Assembly: GCA_030062745.1 (NCBI GenBank)
Contig: CP099842.1
Location: 31,472,901-31,536,900 of the forward strand
Reading direction: 5' to 3'
DNA: 64,000 nucleotides
From: Capitulum mitella
Taxonomy: Eukaryota > Arthropoda > Thecostraca > Pollicipedomorpha > Pollicipedidae
The position numbers and the translations under genes were made by a program. The notes below the pieces were generated by a model that had not been told where the DNA came from, did no database searches, and worked only from the letters and a program-made list of their open reading frames with translations. This document shows, one piece after another, positions 12,201-23,570 of this stretch. The first letter of the stretch is position 1. The number at the start of each line of letters is the position of its first letter.

Positions 12201-13803
12201 CAGGTTTCATCAGCCGACAGACCGCGCGGCGGCCGGAGCTCGCCGCCCGGTCCACTCCGCGCGAAGGCCGCTCTCCAGTGCGCCAGATAGCCGCCGCCGA
12301 CCGGCTCCTATCGCGCCGGCCCGGAGTGGCACGGCAGGCCGATAGCGCCGGGAGAGAGCGGCCTCCGGCGGAGAGACGACCGGTCGGCACGGATCACGCC
12401 CGACCGCACGGCCCGGACGGGAGACCACACCGACCGGACGGCGGCACCGCGATGATATTCTCTCGAGCTCACAGAGGTGCGGGGACAACCCCCCTCCTGA
12501 TGGCGACAATGAAATGATTTCTCCATCTAGTGTTGGTGTAACGTAACCGTCAGGAAAACGCATGGCACGATCTCCACGACCTCTACAATACAGGGGACAT
12601 TGTAAACGATTTGGTGCGCCCGGAGTGAACTGTACCCGTGCAAAGCTAAGTGCAATGTCCATCGCAGGAAAGCCGACGGTTACTTTGCCAAACGGGGATA
12701 GAAAGTGGGCCAGCTGTCCACGCCATGGAGAAAAGAAGAAACTTCAGCCCAAAGGTATGCTGTCATAACGCTACACGGCGGTGACAAAATGACTACATAA
12801 ACGTTCGTCAATTCAGGAAGGGAATGACATGATATCAGTATCTTGTGACCGGATACCATGCGGTACCACCATACCACCATACTCATGCATGAAACAAGAA
12901 TGTGGGGAGTCTTGCCAGATGAGCGATCTTACACTCGTACAATAACATAATTACTCTCTTCTCCTGGGAGCTTCTCGAACGATCCGAACAACCAATCCGG
13001 CCACTATGGTATCTAGCACCGTCATACATGGCTAAAAAACCTATATCAAGACAGAAGACGGTACACCCTGCGTCCTCTTTTTACGCATGACAAAAACACG
13101 TTCCAGCTCAAGAACAAAAACGGCGAACTCAGGTAGTTACCGGCCATTTTTGCTCTCCGCCAATGTGCGCTGGTAAAAACAAGCACCAGCCATTTTCATT
13201 TTCTGGTTTGGCGTTTCGCTGTATCATCCCCGCAGTCTCAAAGGCACCAGCCGTACATTTCGGAACAACGCCAGGCACAGTGGAAGTCTCGACAGGGCAA
13301 GCTAGCCATCAACACGATGTCCACTCCCCAAATAAACACAATGCATTTCACAATACACGACTGCTGGTTCGACTGGCTACACTGACTTGTGTGACATTGC
13401 AATGGCGTCGGAGTATCGTAAAAAGCCCGGGAGCCAATGACCGATTTGGAAGCAAGCTTTCATACAGAGTCAAATGTCAACGTGTATAAAGTCGTGCAAA
13501 AACGGCGACCGCGGTCCTCTTGCACGTTCCTCCCTGACGGATCCCCCCCCCCTCCCGGCACAGTCCATCCCCTCGGCCCCTGCCGCGGCGGAGAGCTGGC
13601 CCCTCAGCAGGGCCGCCAGACCGCTCACCTGTTGTCCGACATCGCGGTACTCGACCGAGGCGCCGAGCTTCTTGAGCCGGTCACCGACCCAGTGCACCAT
13701 GCGCACGATCTCCTGACGCGTCTCCGGCCAGGCCGAGACCGACTTGATCTCGACGGCCTGGCGCAGCAGGTCAACGTAGTGCGTCTGATGCTCGTCCACG
13801 TAC
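6247..13803 (-). CDS. CNDP2: Cytosolic non-specific dipeptidase (CNDP2-like, M20 family), eight exons, first exon missing
   Basis: Gene-level entry joining 13629-13803, 11542-11817, 10097-10326, 9514-9712, 8996-9217, 7936-8085, 7230-7331 and 6247-6297. All junctions have AG acceptors and GT donors in compatible phase, giving 467 residues that align end to end with animal CNDP2 from about its residue 10; the known protein is about 475 long. CNDP2 hydrolyses dipeptides such as Cys-Gly in the cytosol using two metal ions. Visible motifs in order: [15 protein letters not shown] (metal His and catalytic Asp), GATDDKGP (bridging Asp), [10 protein letters not shown] (catalytic and metal Glu), ISDNYWLG (metal Asp), DLHSG (His from the lid domain), [15 protein letters not shown] and DGAHSQNEK (last metal His). 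No catalytic residue is lost and no stop or frameshift is seen, so the gene looks functional. The start exon was not found; it should lie above 13.8 kb. Codon use is GC-rich. CNDP1 (carnosinase) is secreted and less similar, so CNDP2 is preferred. Confidence 0.94.
7230..7331 (-). CDS. CNDP2: CNDP2-like exon (residues 418-451)
   Basis: This exon is 102 bp with acceptor CTGCAG|GAG and donor GGGC|GTGAGT. It encodes [20 protein letters not shown], then [14 protein letters not shown]. The His of DGAHSQNEK is the last metal ligand. It is too broken up by flanking noncoding DNA to show as a clean open frame, and was found from the motif and splice sites. Confidence 0.93.
7936..8085 (-). CDS. CNDP2: CNDP2-like exon (residues 368-417)
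   Basis: This exon is 150 bp and phase 0, with acceptor CTCCAG|GCG and donor TTCCAG|GTAGGG. It encodes [19 protein letters not shown], then [20 protein letters not shown] and VTLTFQ. The REGGSIP stretch is a signature of this dipeptidase family. Confidence 0.95.
8996..9217 (-). CDS. CNDP2: CNDP2-like exon (residues 294-367)
   Basis: This exon is 222 bp and phase 0, with acceptor CGGCAG|GCA and donor ATGAAG|GTGCGC. It encodes [18 protein letters not shown], then [13 protein letters not shown], then [14 protein letters not shown] and SPNEMK, matching the lid domain that contributes substrate-binding residues across the dimer. Confidence 0.95.
9514..9712 (-). CDS. CNDP2: CNDP2-like exon (residues 227-293)
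   Basis: The acceptor is CCGCCAG|TCA and the donor is GACAAG|GTACGG. The first base completes Val, then [37 protein letters not shown] and CCIQKGDK. This is the start of the dimerisation (lid) domain. Confidence 0.94.
10097..10326 (-). CDS. CNDP2: CNDP2-like exon (residues 151-226, last codon split)
   Basis: The acceptor is TTCGCAG|TTC and the donor is ACTGT|GTAAGC. It encodes [17 protein letters not shown] with the paired Glu of the active site, then [13 protein letters not shown] with a metal Asp, then [18 protein letters not shown] and [10 protein letters not shown]. Two bases of a Val codon are completed by the next exon. Confidence 0.95.
11542..11817 (-). CDS. CNDP2: CNDP2-like exon (residues 59-150)
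   Basis: This exon is 276 bp, phase 0 at both ends, with acceptor GCCCAG|GAG and donor ATCAAG|GTGGGT. It encodes [12 protein letters not shown], then [10 protein letters not shown] with the first metal His and catalytic Asp, then [11 protein letters not shown] with the metal-bridging Asp, then KIPVNIK. These are the two most diagnostic M20 motifs. Confidence 0.95.
11818..13628 (-). other. CNDP2-like intron with a CpG-rich core
   Basis: Nothing coding is recognised. Bases 12.05-12.45 kb are strongly GC- and CpG-rich, which could be a CpG-rich regulatory island or simple composition drift. Other introns of the gene (10327-11541, 8086-8995, 7332-7935, 6298-7229) show no recognised element. Confidence 0.5.
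13629..13803 (-). CDS. CNDP2: CNDP2-like exon (residues 1-58 of the visible protein)
   Basis: The acceptor is CTCCAG just above 13803 and the donor is CAACAG|GTGAGC at 13629. The exon begins with one base completing a codon from a missing upstream exon. It encodes YVDEHQTHY, then [12 protein letters not shown], then [13 protein letters not shown], matching the N-terminal helix and first strand of M20 dipeptidases. Confidence 0.93.
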
Positions 13804-14314
13804 CTGGAGCACACGGGTGCCGCTCCTGAGCGCCACACAGAATGTGCCTGGCCGGTGAATCGCTTGCCTGTGTGCGACAGGCCTGTAACTGTTCCTTGCA
13901 ACCAAATGATTGGGTTATAAAACAGGCATTCCATAAAAAATATGTTTGGCTCATGCTTGAGAAACAAATTTTCTGCACACAGAGATCTCATCCGAGAATC
14001 CAAGCTGGATAATGTTGGGCTGTTTGATGCTATTGGATACTGTCATTGTTGAACCTGCTTTAGCTGCAAGAAAAATACATTCAATCTACAGAAAGGTTTC
14101 CACAAAAGCACTAACTAGAATTCAGCTTTCCAAACCAACTAAAGTAGCCAATGTCTACTATTATTAACCAATATATCAAACACAGCTGCAATTTCAATCT
14201 TCACTGTGAGCACAGAACTATGTGAAAGCTATATCAGCCCTTTCTCCACAGAGGCAGACAGAGACAGAAAATCTTATGGCTTCAGAGTGTTTAGATATAT
14301 ACTGACATATTTTC

Positions 14315-14356
14315 ATGTATGTATTTTCATGTATTTTCATGTATTTTCATGTATTG
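14315..14356 (+). repeat. Tandem repeat of GTATTTTCAT, four units
   Basis: Ten- to eleven-base units in the CpG-free block upstream of the CNDP2-like exons. Confidence 0.85.
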
Positions 14357-14844
14357 TAAGCAGAAAAATAGGTTAACAAACTGTGGAGTTTCCAGAAATC
14401 CCACTTATGAGGAATTGGCACACATTGGCTCCTCAGTACCTGGAATCCACTACAAAACTATGAAGAGATTTTGCATGAAAACAATTTGCAACCTGCATAT
14501 ACAAGAGCATACACTGCCCCATGATGACATCACACAGACATTCTGTATATATAACACATGCATGAAGCTCCATTTCAAGACCGTCATCTTCCACCAAGAT
14601 AAAAATCAGAATGTTCCAGGTCAAAATGGGTCCAAAGTAAAGCAGCAAAAGGCAAAAGGTTATTACTTAATGGGGTTCATCACAGGGTTTTGGACAAAGA
14701 AAACTGTGCCTGACAACAGTGACAGTGTCATAAGTTCTGATATCAGTGTAGAACTGGGAAAAATTTCAATATAGCAAAATAAATCCATCAGACCTTAAAA
14801 TGTGATACTGATAACTTATTTAAAGAACTCTTCTTTATAAAACA

Positions 14845-14908
14845 GGGGGTCATGTGGTGTAGTAGTTACCATGCTCACCTTGTGACCAGAAGGTGCTGGT
14901 CCAAGTCC
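14845..14908 (+). repeat. tRNA-derived SINE head (decayed)
   Basis: TGTGGTGTAGTAGTTACC resembles a Pol III A box and TGCTGGTCCAAGTCC resembles a B box in which GTTCGA has become GTCCAA. The spacing is tRNA-like. It lies in the CpG-free block, so loss of the CG in the B box fits the local decay. Confidence 0.5.
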
Positions 14909-15655
14909 ATGTAATGGAGAATGTCATTAAATAACCCAGTAGTTAACTAACCAATACTTCATGAATCAAGAAAACATGAGAATGAGCCAAAATATTGGTA
15001 TGGAATTACATACCAATAATTTCCTCTGATATGGAAAGCTCCATACTGACTTTATATAAAGTGATGCCTCTGCATTCAGACCATGACAGTTTGAGTCCAG
15101 GCTAGAGCTTCTGTCCAAAAGCAAAGAAGGATATAATGCCACAGAGGAGTCAACATGCTCTTGTTTTCCTTTGAACAGCAGAGGGAGAAGACATCTTATT
15201 ACCATTTTCCTTCCACATGGCTGTGGGATAATGCTACATTTGCTCTCACCAGATGGTAGGTTATTTGCCCGCTATCCCAATTGTTCCCACAACAGCTGAG
15301 AAGCTAGAAAATATGCATTCAAATGCATCTGGACATTACCAACCAAATACATACATATAGATATATAGGGTGATGTGGAAAACTTACAATTTTTCTTCCC
15401 ACTTCAGATACCTAGATGTGACTTGTGTGCCATGATCATAACACTAAATCTCAAAACCCTTCTAACTGAGCAACTCAAATAATTAAGGAGCCTGCAGTAA
15501 ATCTTAACCAAATCCATAAAATCAAATATACTCACAGCAGATAAAGATGTATATACATATACAATGTCAAGGGTGCCAATGGACGATAATCCCCAATAAA
15601 TTTACTTAGTTGCATACATAACACAGGAATATATGTATATATATGCATACGTAAC

Positions 15656-16515
15656 ACAGGATCAGGGCTCAGCACGTTTGAAAACTTTGAAGTAATTGTA
15701 AAAAAATGGAACCGAGTGCCTTACTTGAAGAACTTGACGAGATCCATCACTGTCGTCGAAAGATGCTCGAGCGAAGCGCCACCCGATTACACCCCCTTCC
15801 GAGAACAGTGAGCAACTGGCCGGTTTTGTCGCAATGTCGCCAAGAAACCTCTCCTGATTCGCGTCACTTCCCATCTGCTCGATACAGGACGATTTGGCTC
15901 AGGTGTGCAAGTACATCCGTCTATTGATTGGCTGATTCAAAACAGACTTGAAGACATTGGCTGTACTGTGATGATACTGTCAGTGGCGCTTCGCTTCGAT
16001 CACTATGTTTTGACTGACTCGACCTCATTACGAAGGCCTGAGGACTCCTCGATAAAAATGCCGGCAGCGAGGCGGTCATTGCCCGAAAGAGAGAGTTGTG
16101 GTGTCATCTTGCAGCAGACGCGTCACAGCTAAACTCATTCGATGAGATATTAGTGGGATACTGGTCACTATGCCTACTGGGAGACGAAAAGCTTCCATGC
16201 CGTTGTGTTCGTACAGATTCTGGCTCATGGCGGTAGGCTTGCACAGCATAAGCATGCTCCCCTCGTTGCGGACGAGATCACCGCATTGTCGACTATGAAA
16301 TCGAATATAGTTCGACGAATGAAATGATGGTTGTTGCGCTGCAGCGGGAGGAGACAAATCTTCATCTGCTTCATCCACTTTTAACCAAACTTACCCTGAT
16401 TCTGATTTTCCCTGGATTTTGGTCATTTTGTCCCGCTATTTTCGGACATCAAAAGGCCTTTTTTATGGTTGGGGAACGAAGAAGCACACTTTTCCGTCTG
16501 GTAAGGGGGTCAGAA
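15656..16515. other. Unassigned DNA
   Basis: Normal CpG content returns abruptly here. No gene or repeat was recognised. Confidence 0.5.
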
Positions 16516-16800
16516 GACATGTTGGCCCTCCCTTTTCCAACGATTGACTCCAATGCTCCCTCCTGGATTGGGGACGTTGGAACGGGGGGACAAGGGACAG
16601 CTGCCCCGTTACCTTGGGCAACACTTCACTTGTGCATTTTTCCGTCCGAGTACACTTCTCTGTCCGAAAAAAGTGTCAAAGACATGTTGGCCCTCCCTTT
16701 TCCAGCGAATGACCCGAAGGTCCCCTCTTGGATCATGGGCGTCGGAACGGTGGGGCAGGGGGCAGCTGTCCCTTGACTTTGGCCAGCATGGACTTAACGT
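16516..16800 (+). repeat. 165-bp tandem duplication
   Basis: GACATGTTGGCCCTCCCTTT occurs at 16516 and 16681, followed by matching blocks (GGACAGCTGCCCC and GGGCAGCTGTCCC). The right copy ends in the CATGGAAAGGAACGAG block shared with the dispersed repeat seen elsewhere. Confidence 0.75.
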
Positions 16801-17499
16801 TATGGTGTTGCATGGAAAGGAACGAGGTTAATGTCACGTTTGCCCCCCCCCTCCCCCATCTCAATAGCCTCCAGTCTCCTGCCCTGCATCCGCCAGTGGC
16901 AACGATGCATAAAGTCGAGAAGCTGGTATGTAACGCAAACCAAGAAGTTTAGAGGACCATGGTTCGGGTGGTCCCTCTCAGACTCATTGTCTTAAGCCCA
17001 TATTCCATCATGTGAGTACCTACGTGGTGAATGGCTTTAATCCTCGCCCAACCGGGAAGGGGGGAATGGCGTTTCGACGTTCCGCAGGACGTTTGGTGAC
17101 AGAAAAACATCCCGTGCAGCGCGCTGAAATTTCCAGTATTTTTCCTTACATCCTTTGCGCATATCCTGTCGAATTTTCAACTTCCGGTCGTGTTAGGCCA
17201 TTCGCCTAGGTCAAGTTAAAGAGGTCAGCCTCCAGTCTTAAAAAAGTCTTCTACAAACCACGCCGTGCGGTCGATGCACCTGAAACTTCCAGACTAGTAT
17301 GCTATGCCTGGAATAATCTCCTATAATCCCCTCGACTATAGTCGAGGAAATTCCTAAGAATGTGCCATGTCGATTTTTATACAGGTCAAGGTCAGTGATC
17401 TGAGTTCAGCCCAATGTCCGCCCTATTTCCCTATTTCTAACGGTTTTGAACCGTTGTCCGGCTTATTGATGCCTGAAATGCATTTTTGGCCCAAGGAAG

Positions 17500-18060
17500 T
17501 CACTAAATATGACAAATAATGTTGACCCCCCATGAAGCGTCATGAGCTCAGGTCAGGTCACGTGAACTGGAAAAAGGAGTCTTAAGTCCCGTCTTTGATG
17601 ATGCTTTGGGATAAAAATACGCAATGAAGGCAATTTTGAAGTCCAAAATTGCACCAAGACGCTTCCAAGTTGTGAAGTGACCGTAGACTGCCTGAGGTCA
17701 TACTAGGTCACGATGGTAAAACCTGGAATGTATTTCTTGGCCTCTGAAATACATTCCCGAGCCAATCAAATCACTTTAAACACAACAAATAGTGTCGACC
17801 CACATGAAAGATCATGAGGTCAGGTCATGTCTCGTTTTGGATGAACTAGCAAAAAGGAGTCTAAAACCACGTTTTAATGGTTCCTGAGGTTAAGGTAGAT
17901 ACCGAAATCGGCTTCCCAGTCCAGATTTCCGCCAAGGCGCTTCCAAACTGTGAAATGACCTTAGGCCACTTAAGGTTATGCGTGGTCGCCGTGGTAGAAG
18001 CTCAGTTCATATCCAGGTGTCCAGCTTTATCTTGCGGGTTATTTCATGAGTCAATGGCAG
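17500..18060 (+). repeat. Two diverged copies of a ~280-bp unit, AGGTCA-rich
   Basis: AAAAAGGAGTCT recurs 280 bases apart (17571 and 17851). So do ACAAATA.TGT.GACCC with CATGA and AGGTCAGGTCA, and AAG.CGCTTCCAA with TGTGAA.TGACC. The order of blocks is the same in both. AGGTCA and TGACCT hexamers recur here and through to 21.07 kb. Confidence 0.65.
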
Positions 18061-18581
18061 ATCTAGGCATAAAACAATAAAATCCAAGCGTGCTCCAAAT
18101 CAGGCCATGTACCTCCATCAGGTCGTCATATGACCCAGCTTATATAGCACCCTACTGATCACGGTTGTGAAACCCAAGGAGTTTTAATCCAAAGGTATTC
18201 CTTTCCCACTTGTTTGCATTGTTATTGGCCCTCGACAGAACAATAAACAAAGCAAAGAAAACGACTGAATGTTAGGTCACAACACCATGTCAGGTCATGC
18301 CGGGTCATTGGCATTCTGTTCTGTTGGTATTTAAAAAATTGCCGTTTTAGAAGCGTACACATACAACATCTCACCAGCAATATTCAAAAACCTCACAAAT
18401 GTAGCGAAATGAAAAATGTGGGCTATATCTGGTCACGTGATGCGATATATGATTATATGCATGTTATCAATTATATATCAATGTAATCTGCATTGTGCTA
18501 GCTTTCCATTGGCATGCTCCTAATTGTCTAGCTTTAGTAGGAAGGGATCTAGAGCTCTTCGCAAAAAGTACTACGCTTTAA

Positions 18582-19784
18582 CCCTATTCCCGGCAGGGGG
18601 CTGAATCCGCCCCCCTCGGGTTTTTTGCTTGCCAATTCCAGGCTTTTTAACGCAGCTTCACGAAACTTGGTGACTTTTCCTAGCTATTTTTTCTACGTTC
18701 TGTGAGAAAATTTCACAATTCTTCTTTGCTCAGGAGCGGAGCCAGGCAACGTTTTTGGGAGGCACCTCAGGCCAGTTTTGGCCATGTTGAGGGTACAAGG
18801 AAAATGTCTGCCAAAAACAGAGTTTTTAAGCTAGAACTTAAAACTTTATATGGATGTATAGCTGAATAGTTGGGCAATGTGCACAAAAAATTTTGTTTAT
18901 CTGAGGTCACTTTACAAGGTCAGGTCAAGGTCAAAAGTCATTTTTTTTTTACAATAATTTTGGCGCAGTTTTTTTCAAATGCCAAACCCGGAATATATAT
19001 TATGTAGAAGGATGCCCTCTACTTGTGTGCCAAGTTTCAGTTTGATATCAGGTCGGGTCACGGAGCTATGACCTAAAATATCAGTGCGCGTACCCTATAT
19101 CGCAATAGCCATAAAATGAAATTTTTGGAATAGAGTGAATTCAAATGATTTAAAACGCTTACAGATAATATCAAATGCACACGAAATCATTCCAGGTGAC
19201 CCCAAGGTCATTGGAGTTCATTTAAGGTCAAAGGTCACAAGTTGATCTGAAGAACGTGTGACCATGATAGTTCCCCCTTTTTCATGTCCCTGGAACCGCC
19301 TATGCTAACATTATACAAACATTGCAATGCGATTTGTACTTCTTCAGCATAGCATGACTAGCAGAAGCCAAAAAAGCGTTTTTACCTTTTTTGTTCTTTC
19401 AGTTGTTAGAAAACTAATCCTCCTATTTTTGAAACCCTGTGAACGCCCATGAATTCTTCCCAAAATTTCAGATTTGTGGACCCGTGGTAAAAGCCCTATC
19501 CATAATCTTTCGATTCATGCCAGTTTCATTGAAATCGGTCGAAAAACAACGGAGTTATAAGAAGTCCAAAAGTACCCCCCATTTTGACATTTTTGCCTCC
19601 CTGCATCCACAAATTTCGAAATTCTGAAAATTTATTTTTATAAAAATGTAGTTCACGTCACGGCAAATCGATTGCCGTTTGTTGCGATGGAATCGGACAG
19701 TTCTCGAGATCTCAGAGGGGGCCGAATTCGCCCCCCCCCCCCTGCCGGGAATCGACCATACCGTCTAGCCGTCCGGGAATAGGG
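18582..19784. mobile_element. Non-autonomous piggyBac-type element (1203 bp, TTAA target duplication)
   Basis: The left end is TTAA|CCCTATTCCCGG and the right end is CCGGGAATAGGG|TTAA: a perfect 12-bp inverted repeat flanked by TTAA on both sides (18578-18581 and 19785-19788). A second motif, TTCCCGGCAGGGGG, sits at the left terminus and is repeated inverted about 20 bases inside the right end, beside a long C tract. No transposase is encoded. The interior carries AGGTCA-rich sequence. TTAA duplication with CCC-starting ends is the hallmark of piggyBac. Confidence 0.82.
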
Positions 19785-19991
19785 TTAAAGATATGGACTA
19801 AAAAGCTACATCTTGTGCAGGTTTTTCCACAAATTTTGAGTGCCTTGGAGCGTATTCATGGCAAGCTTTCCGTTAATATACATTTAGTTTTTCTCGGACG
19901 TTCCGTTCGCGAGACGGATGAGGACGTCGACCCCCCTTCCGGCGGGCTCCGGTCGCCCTCGTCAGGGGGCTGGTTGAGCAAGGGTTGACAG

Positions 19992-20253
19992 CAGGGACGT
20001 AGCCAAGGGGGCCATGGGAGCCATGCCCCCCGAGCCAAGCGATCTACACTAGATATATAGCGATTTCGCAGAAGTGCGCAATAATAATCTTATATATGCT
20101 GCAAAAGTAAACATTTATATGTTTTCCCGTGCGTTAGACATGACGTAAACTATATAAAATTACTGCCCTTTTCCTATAAATTTCGTCATATGCCAGTGGC
20201 ATAACAAAATTTGACATTTATCCCCCCCGAGGAAAATCCTGGCTACGTGCCTG
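19992..20253. mobile_element. hAT-type MITE, copy 1
   Basis: The ends are CAGGGACGTAGCCAAGG and CCTGGCTACGTGCCTG, inverted with respect to each other. The flanks GTTGACAG and GTTGGCAC match at 6 of 8 positions, consistent with an aged 8-bp target duplication. The interior is AT-rich and noncoding and shares AAATTTCGTCATATGCCA with the other copies. Confidence 0.72.
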
Positions 20254-20554
20254 GTTGGCACGTGTTCAGGTGGGGGTCAATTTGACCCCCGATGTTTCTT
20301 TTAAATAGGCCCTGAACGGCGCGGCACAGCCGCACCAAATTTGGCATAGCTGTATGAAACTAAATAAAAGATCTTTTGTTGTTCAAAATGTCAAGGTAAT
20401 TCAGGAATACCGAGTTAGAGCACGTCAAATTCAGGTCATCGCCGTCAGAAATTGTCATTTTGACGATAAAATTCAAACTGCTGTCATGCATAGAGTTTTA
20501 AACACAGACTTTCAAACTGTTATAGGTTCACAGATAACTAACTAAAAGATACGA

Positions 20555-20790
20555 AACGAGTTTAGTTGATCTGAGGTTACGAGGCCACGAGATCAAGTCA
20601 AGGTCAAAAGTCACAAATTATTTCCGAATATAGAACTTTTATTGTAATCTTCTCAGCGAAAAAACAAAAACAAAAAACGAGCATATGTAAGAGACCACTT
20701 TATCTTCTACTGGTGTACCAAGTTTCAGGTCGATGTAAGGTCAGGTCGCAGACAGATGACCAAAAATGTGTGCGCGTTTACCCGTTTTCT
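20555..20790 (+). repeat. Diverged copy of the interior of the piggyBac-type element
   Basis: The order of short blocks matches 18880-19090: GATCTGAGGTTAC, AAGGTCAAAAGTCA, then TGTACCAAGTTTCAGG, then GTGCGCGTTTACCC. This suggests a second, older member of the same repeat family. Its terminal repeats were not found. Confidence 0.6.
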
Positions 20791-23526
20791 GTAGTGGCCA
20801 AGCAACGAAACGCCGCCAGTTTCTTGTGCATTGCCTAATTCAAGGTTAAAACGATACGAAACAAAAAGGTACAATGCGTGCTCGGTCCGGGACGACCGAG
20901 CGCACGTTCCGTTAACTTTGATCTCGTGCAGGTCATCTGAGGTCACGGACTTTATTGATGACTTTATTGAAGAACTTTATTGATACTGATGCACCTTGAT
21001 GTAAAACCTTGCCTTTCGAGACCAGTTTAGGTCATTGACCTAGGTTGACCTCAGATGACTAGGTTACCTTGATTAAAGAATTTTGATCTGTGAGATATTT
21101 TTGAGTGCTAAACTCGAATTCAGCGCCAGAATTTACTTCGAGAAACTACAATGCAAGTTATATGACACTTCGCAAAATTGTAGCCTTATGGCTTCCGTTG
21201 AACTGAAACACTGCTTTAAGCATAAGTCCTGACCCAAGCACCCCATATTACATGAGATTTATTCCGGTTTCGTGTGCCCTGCAAAATATGACCCGTGCGT
21301 TTTGACGTCGTGACCAACGATTTTCACGATGCCAGCGAAAGTCGGGCGAGCCGCATTGAATTTGACCCCGTTTGACCTCTTAACTTGAACGTGACATTCT
21401 AAGTCGCACTCGAGAAACGTCACACAGGATAGTTCTTTTAGGGCTGCATCTGCCCCACAGATATGGTGGCTGTAGCCCGTTAGTTGTCCAGATCTTAGGG
21501 GGGGGGGCAGCCCATCCCATCGCGTTATATTTGACCGGCCGCCCGTGCAAATGTTAGGGGCTTCCTGAGACCTACCAAATGTTTCCCACTTCAAATGCAG
21601 TAAGAAGAACCACTAGGGGCGAATCCAAGGGGGTTGGCGAGGGGCCATCGTCCCCCATGAAGCTGCGAGGCCTCCCGAGGGGTCCAAATGGACCTCGGGC
21701 CGATCTGCTTGTCATCATGATTTTTCTCGGCCTTTAGCCTGAAGGGTCGGTGCGCGTACTCCTGGCCATGCTGATCGCATCCTTCGAACAGGGCTGGGAA
21801 GGCCTCGCAGGCTGGCGCTCAGGACCTTTGTGCGAATAAGATTACTCTGTTTTACCGTTGCTCAGATTGGACTGGTTCATGTTGGGATTATGGCCAGATT
21901 CAATTGGTGCGGTGTTCCGTAATTTCATCCGGCACAGATTTCTAAGCCAGTCTTTACTTGCACCTTCCGACGCTCCTAAGACAGACTGGTTCGTCTCAGG
22001 TGATGCATGCCTCTTATCGCAAGCTGAGCAAACCTAAAACGGCTTTTCAAAAAGTGGGGGTCCCCGTCCCTTCCGGAGTGGCCTCACTTCGTAGGGCTCC
22101 GAAAAAATAAATCTCCTTTGAAGTAATCTTGGATAAGCCCTGAGAGCCATGATATCCGCCATGATGGCCATCGCTTGGTTGAGCGGTCAGTCGTGAAAGT
22201 TGTGGGTTTCGCCTCCCAGTGACAGCGCCGTGCGTTGCACTAACGTCCAGGTCGGTAGATGTCGCTGCATGCTGATTCAGGCCTCCACAGGTGTCGCAGC
22301 ACGGGAGGCACGGGCTGTTGCGAGGTACGGGTCTCCACAAAAAAAAATGGTAGGTATCAGGCTCCGTGACAATATCAAACGTATTTCCTGTACCTTAGGT
22401 AATATATCGTCACATCTGGTTGCAGTGCTTCGCATAGTTCTAAACAGATGCGCTCATTTGCATTGTCTCAGTACTGCTAAAATTTTACAAAATAATGTTT
22501 TTTGTTTCATTCGTCGGAACTTTGACCGCCTCCTGCTGGATGCGTCCCTGCTAGTTACGACCCTTCGCTGACATGTGGCCGGTTGTCTCGGCAACGTGTT
22601 TAGAGACTGCCTTTCGTAGGAGATCGGACAGGTGTTAACACGCCAACCAGTGAGGGATGTGTTTCGTGCGCCGTAGGAGGGAGGAAAGGACCGGCTTCCC
22701 TATGATTGGCGTAGTGGCTAGATTCCAAACGACTTGGCCAACACAGCCGTGCTCTGCACAGCGTTCTCGGATGGCCGAGTGGTATTAGGGTTCAAGCTGA
22801 AATGGGTGATACGGAGCCGCGAGTTCGCGTCCATAAACAGCCGTTTCGTTTTTTCTCTCTTCCATTCTCATTTATGAGTACATGAGTTGCATGGGAACAC
22901 TGGGATGCAGACTCTGTGATTCATACTGGAAACACACGGAAACACATACGTTGCACACCGCGATGACACCCAGCGACTGGAAATAACCCATCATTTGTAA
23001 ATAGTGATGGGTCAACCTTGGGGAAGGCATAAAGCCCATCCTAACCCAAACCGGCATGGTCAGCAATATCTTCAGCTTTGATGTCATGCAACGGTATTTA
23101 GGCTACCCTGGAAGAGACAGAACCCTATTTTTTTAGCATGCCGTGAAAAACAATGAACTCCTGTCGTGTCCTGTCTTGCAAAATGTTTGCAAAGTTAAAA
23201 ATGCTGGACACGCCAGGCATCTATCTTGGTTGTTACCTTCATGCGTAATTACGCTGAATAAACAGCTTGTATATATATGTTTTTGACACGCGCCGTAGAG
23301 AGCCTCTGGAAATTACGCGCAGTGGAGGAGAGGCGCAAAATCCTCCACCCCCACCCCCCTTTAACGTCAGAAACCAGTTAGAGACACGAAATTTTCAATG
23401 TCGGTGGTAGGCTGTAGGCAACTAGATTTGTCCAAATTTCGTGACCATAGGGCAATATCTTCGAGGTCAGAACGGGTCAAGTGCTCAAAATTTTGTCGAT
23501 CTGACAGTTTTTATGACTCCTTTCGG
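20791..23526. other. Unassigned DNA between repeat fields
   Basis: TGACCT/AGGTCA motifs continue to about 21.07 kb. From there to 23.5 kb I recognise only the tRNA-like site at 22.76 kb. Confidence 0.5.
22764..22835 (+). repeat. tRNA-like sequence (SINE head or tRNA pseudogene)
   Basis: GGATGGCCGAGTGGTATTAG (A box of Leu/Ser type) is followed 45 bases later by CGCGAGTTCGCGTCC (B box). The acceptor ends do not pair convincingly, so it is not called a functional tRNA. Confidence 0.5.
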
Positions 23527-23570
23527 CAGGCGCGGATCCAAGGGGGGACGATGGGGATGATCGCCCCTCC

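Larger units (their letters stand above)
14041..15655. other. CpG-free block 1, 5' of the visible CNDP2-like exons
   Basis: Reading base by base I count about four CG dinucleotides in 1.6 kb, whereas flanking DNA has several per line. TG and CA are frequent. No exon was recognised, although the missing first CNDP2 exon should lie in or beyond it. Confidence 0.85.
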
